Below, in pieces: positions 61,671 to 64,000 of a stretch of 64,000 nucleotides of DNA; position 1 is the stretch's first letter; every line of letters begins with the position of its first letter. Source of the DNA: Deltaproteobacteria bacterium (GTDB lineage Bacteria; Myxococcota_A; UBA9160; UBA4427); contig JAJDAN010000062.1 in the NCBI GenBank assembly GCA_029261855.1, positions 25,256 to 89,255 on the forward strand, read 5' to 3'. The position numbers and the translations under genes are program-made. Below the pieces are notes generated by a model. The model was given only the letters and a program-made list of their open reading frames with translations. It did not search any database and was not told where the DNA came from.

Positions 61671-61768
61671 AGGTTCTGTGATATCGCCAGCGGCGGATGT
61701 TTTCGCTATCGCTCTGAGCGTTCGACCCGAGTCGCATCCGGCTCGGTCTACGGAGGCTCGCTGCCGCC

Positions 61769-61870
61769 ATGGCCAAAGATCAAGACAAGAAGCGCAACGC
61801 CAAGACCAATAAACCCAAGCTCACGGCCAAGGAAAAGAAGCTCAAGAAGCAGGAGAAGAAGGGCAAGTAG
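61769..61870 (+). CDS. 33-aa Lys-rich small protein
   Basis: ATG at 61769, stop TAG at 61868-61870, with GGAGG (61752-61756) at 12 bases, a long spacing. It has 14 Lys in 33 residues and two Arg-free clusters (KEKKLKKQEKK). Highly basic and probably helical. Similar short Lys-rich proteins are easily missed by gene callers. A role in nucleic-acid or ribosome binding is only a guess. Isolated between the CotH-like gene and the next plus-strand gene. Confidence 0.6.
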   Translation: MAKDQDKKRNAKTNKPKLTAKEKKLKKQEKKGK

Positions 61871-62061
61871 CCGGGCTCCTTCCTCGCTCTTTCCTGGCTC
61901 TTTGCCCGCCTCGCCCCGCGTTCGTCCACTCGGTTCACTCGCCCCGGCTCCAGCGCGGAACATTCCGCTGGCAGCGGATCGCCCTGGCAGCCCCAAGTTC
62001 GGGCACCGGACGGGCGATGGGTGGAGGGGCTTTCGGATCGGGCAATGGGAGGAGCGGCAGG

Positions 62062-62493
62062 ATGACCAGGTGGCGTTCGCCTTGGCGTCGGCTCGCCCTC
62101 GCGATGATCGGGGTGCTGGGGCTGTTCCTGGTGCTCCCTTCCGCTGCGGTCGGACAGGACCTGGCGAGCCTCGAGCGCGCTGTCGAGGAACTCGAAGCCC
62201 TGGTCCGGGTCGCCGACTTCGAGAGAGCGATCGGGAAGGCCGAGACGGCCCGGCGGGGGGCGCGCAATCTGCCCCGCTCGCCGGCATCCCTGCGCGCGCA
62301 GGCGCGGCTCGAGGTGCTGCTGTGCACAGCGCAGGTTGCGATGGGGGACGGAGCGGGCGCTCGTAGCAGCATGCAGCGGGCGGTCTACGTCTGGCCCCTG
62401 CTCGAGCTCGATCCGCGCACGACGTCGCCCCGCCTGGTGAAGCTCTTCCGCGCGGTACGCGGCAACGGTGGATCCGCGAGGACGGCGCCGTGA
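62062..62493 (+). CDS. exported small helical (TPR-like) protein
   Basis: 143 aa from the ATG at 62062 (SD GGAGGAG upstream). Signal peptide 1-33. The mature part is a set of amphipathic helices (LERAVEELEALVRVADFERAIGKAETARRGARN, LEVLLCTAQVAMGDGAGARSSMQRAVYVWPLLELD) resembling two TPR-like hairpins. It overlaps the next gene by four bases (GTGA). Probably an adaptor for that protein. No family assigned. Confidence 0.7.
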   Translation: MTRWRSPWRRLALAMIGVLGLFLVLPSAAVGQDLASLERAVEELEALVRVADFERAIGKAETARRGARNLPRSPASLRAQARLEVLLCTAQVAMGDGAGARSSMQRAVYVWPLLELDPRTTSPRLVKLFRAVRGNGGSARTAP

Positions 62494-63791
62494 GCACGCG
62501 CGGAGTCGCGGTGCGAAAGCTGCTCGCCCAGGCCAAGCGCATCCTGGCGTCGGGACGCGGACATCTCCTCGTCATCGGGGACCGCGAGACCACCAGCCAC
62601 CTGCCGCGGCTGCTCGCCGAGGCGCTGCGCGGGCAGATCGATTCGGTGACTGTTCCCCTGGCTGGCAGCCGCGAAACCGTCAGTGACTGCCTGACGGCTG
62701 CCATTCGCGAAGCCCGCCTCGCGGGACCTGGGGACGGCGCGGCCCCGGCGACGAGCCGCCAGCAGCTTGCCTTGATGGTCTGCGACGCGCTCTCCATCCC
62801 CACGTTTGCACTGCGCTCGCTCCACGACATCGCGAGCCTGCTCGGGTCGCATCGCCTGATCCTGTTCGTCGATCGGGATGCGACGCCGTTCCGGGATCCG
62901 GCAGAAGAGCTGATCACCCGGATCGGCGTGTCGATTGCAAAGCTCGAACTCGAGGAGCCGACCCTCCGGCTCCAGAGCGAGCCCGACCCCACCCCGACGC
63001 CCCCCCGAAAGCCCCGACCCAGGCCGAAGCCCGCGGCGGTCGCGCCAGAACCCGACGCCACGCCCTCATCGCCAAGCGACAGCGTCGCGCCGGCGCCCGA
63101 GCCTCGAGCGGACTTGTTGCCGCGCTTCGCCGAGCCGGTCGTGATTGCTCCGCCCAAGCGGGTCGATCTCAAGACGCGACGACGAACCCGCCGTCGCGGC
63201 CGTTTCTTGCGCGGCAGCCTGCTCGCGGCGATCGTCGTGGCCTGCCTGGCTTCACCGGGCCTGGTCCGCCACGGGCCCGCCGTCCCCGAAGCGGAATCGA
63301 GCGGCGAGACGGCGCCGATCCCGGCGACTGCCCCCGTGCCTGGCCCGCCCTCTGTCGTCGTGGCCACGCACGAGCCCGAGCCGACTGCGCCCGCCCCTCC
63401 GACGGTGCCGGCTCCCGCGCCGACGCCTGCACCTGCGGCCGTCCCCGCACCTGCCGCCACGGCAGCCGTCCCGGTGACCCCCGCACCCGTCGCCAAGCCT
63501 GCCAAGCCCGTCGCGAAGGTCGCCCGGGCGGCCAAGCGTGCGCCCGTCGCAAAGCGCAGCACCAAGCGCGCACGGCCCGTCGCGCCGCCCCCCATCACGG
63601 TTCTCGTGAACTTCAATGCTGCGCCCTGGGCCGAGCTCGAGGTCGACGGCCGCGATCTCGGTCCGACGCCCCTCGGCAAGGTTCCCCTCGCCGCGGGATC
63701 TCACGTCGTGCGCGCGACCTTCCCGGACGGACGCGTCGTCCGACGGACCATCCAGGTCGACGAACGCCGCAGGCGCTTCGAGATCCGCTAG
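62490..63791 (+). CDS. membrane protein with PEGA-type C-terminal domain
   Basis: 433 aa from the GTG at 62490. The N-terminal half resembles an ExeA-like or AAA-type nucleotide-binding fold without a Walker A motif (LLVIGDRETTSHLPRLLAEAL, LILFVDRD). A basic stretch and one transmembrane helix (about 233-253) follow, then a 100-residue Ala/Pro/Thr-rich linker. The C-terminus is a PEGA domain (VLVNFNAAPWAELEVDGRDLG, HVVRATFPDGRVVRRTI). PEGA domains are surface or periplasmic beta-modules. Coupled with the previous exported protein. Confidence 0.75.
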   Translation: MSTRGVAVRKLLAQAKRILASGRGHLLVIGDRETTSHLPRLLAEALRGQIDSVTVPLAGSRETVSDCLTAAIREARLAGPGDGAAPATSRQQLALMVCDALSIPTFALRSLHDIASLLGSHRLILFVDRDATPFRDPAEELITRIGVSIAKLELEEPTLRLQSEPDPTPTPPRKPRPRPKPAAVAPEPDATPSSPSDSVAPAPEPRADLLPRFAEPVVIAPPKRVDLKTRRRTRRRGRFLRGSLLAAIVVACLASPGLVRHGPAVPEAESSGETAPIPATAPVPGPPSVVVATHEPEPTAPAPPTVPAPAPTPAPAAVPAPAATAAVPVTPAPVAKPAKPVAKVARAAKRAPVAKRSTKRARPVAPPPITVLVNFNAAPWAELEVDGRDLGPTPLGKVPLAAGSHVVRATFPDGRVVRRTIQVDERRRRFEIR

Positions 63792-63865
63792 CGAGTCCCA
63801 GGAGAGCGCGCGGCACAAGGCCGCGCACCCGCAGCAAGCCGGAGCCCGCGGTTTCGGCCGCTAGC
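63792..63865 (+). repeat. repeated 3' palindromic element, plus-sense copy, abutting an IS end
   Basis: Follows the TAG of the PEGA gene. GCGCGGC-ACAAG-GCCGCGC hairpin, ACCCGCAGCAAGCCGG linker, then a GGTTTCGGCC-type arm ending GCTAGC (63860-63865). The conserved core is 63806-63864. The insertion sequence starts at the next base. Confidence 0.82.
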
Positions 63866-64000
63866 TGTTGGGTCCAAGGACGTTAGACACCGCGATCCCT
63901 CCGAAGCCGGCTCAAGGGTGCCTGACCTTTGAGTGCGCTGTGGGGTCGTTGTTCGTTGTAGGAGCGTAGCCACTTGGGCAGGGCTTTGGCTCGCTGGTTG
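63866..64000 (-). mobile_element. end of an IS481-type insertion sequence, rest outside the window
   Basis: TGTTGGGTCC at 63866 is the proposed outer end, directly next to GCTAGC (63860-63865). It fits the NCTAGN target preference reported for IS481. The minus strand carries the C-terminus of a DDE transposase (63883-64000). The other end is beyond the window, so the target duplication cannot be checked. Confidence 0.65.
63883..64000 (-). CDS. IS481-family transposase, C-terminal fragment
   Basis: Read on the minus strand from the window edge to TAA at 63883-63885: 38 codons. It includes SYNEQRPHSALKGQAPLSRL, the usual C-terminal 'Y-N..RPHSAL' motif of integrase-core (DDE) transposases of the IS481/IS3 kind, followed by a basic tail (RRDRGV). 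The catalytic DDE residues lie outside the window. The LSRL ending favours IS481 over IS3. Incomplete only because of the edge. Confidence 0.82.
   Translation of the reverse strand, partial: NQRAKALPKWLRSYNEQRPHSALKGQAPLSRLRRDRGV

Overview
The window is GC-rich chromosomal DNA with dense, short-spaced genes, frequent GTG/TTG starts and 1-4 bp start/stop overlaps. It holds conserved core genes (der, mutL, miaA, rnr, a cold-shock gene), exosortase-associated genes, FHA and Ser/Thr kinase signalling, many oxidoreductases (P450, SDRs, LLM, PhyH, VOC, carotenoid oxygenase) and the DUF6152/DUF6644 families. This mix suggests a Gram-negative, aerobic or facultative bacterium from the old 'deltaproteobacterial' groups (Myxococcota/Binatota-like). 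That placement is inference; no rRNA or tRNA gene was seen to anchor it.

Layout. (1) 1-6.7 kb: der (cut by the left edge), an exosortase-system-like exported protein, mutL-miaA, a degenerate sigma-54-type AAA+ protein with a nitrilase-family amidase, and a small FHA protein. (2) 6.7-21 kb: an exopolysaccharide region with a Wza-like export lipoprotein, polyprenyl glycosylphosphotransferase, ExeA-like ATPase, tyrosine autokinase, Wzz/GumC co-polymerase, a carbamoyltransferase-SxtJ-DUF5989 cassette, manA, UDP-glucuronate decarboxylase, an SDR and a UbiA-type prenyltransferase. (3) 21-30 kb: small unknowns, a CAAX-type protease of the PEP-CTERM-associated kind, an AcoX-like kinase, a MORN protein, and an FHA / Ser-Thr kinase / membrane glycosyltransferase operon. 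(4) 28.7-43 kb: a catabolic-looking region with SnoaL, cyclase, LLM monooxygenase, carotenoid oxygenase, a P450-GST pair, SDRs, VOC, a frameshifted PhyH, a methyltransferase, a TIR-like protein and an AI-2E-type permease. (5) 43-49 kb: a double-VWA protein and two facing units of exported paralogs, DUF6152, two DUF6644 membrane proteins and a CxxCH lipoprotein. (6) 49-64 kb: RNase R with a collagen-like leader, small lipoproteins, an SRPBCC protein, an outer-membrane-like protein, a 1116-aa transglutaminase/DUF2126 protein with an APH-fold kinase, a large CotH/lamin-tail surface protein, a PEGA protein, and the end of an IS481-type insertion sequence.

How it fits together. The 6.7-21 kb genes supply sugar precursors (manA, decarboxylase), initiate the lipid-linked unit, control chain length by tyrosine phosphorylation, and export and decorate (carbamoylate) a polysaccharide. 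Exosortase-associated accessory families and two exported proteins with sorting-signal-like C-termini (29154-30053 and 58863-61670) suggest protein sorting linked to this polymer, but no exosortase lies in the window.

The most unusual sequence-level observation is a repeated palindromic element in four copies (14057-14118, 20958-21033, 52020-52082, 63806-63864). Each copy lies directly 3' of a stop codon, reads in the sense of the gene it follows and ends in CTAG. One copy is abutted by the IS481-type element exactly at its CTAG.
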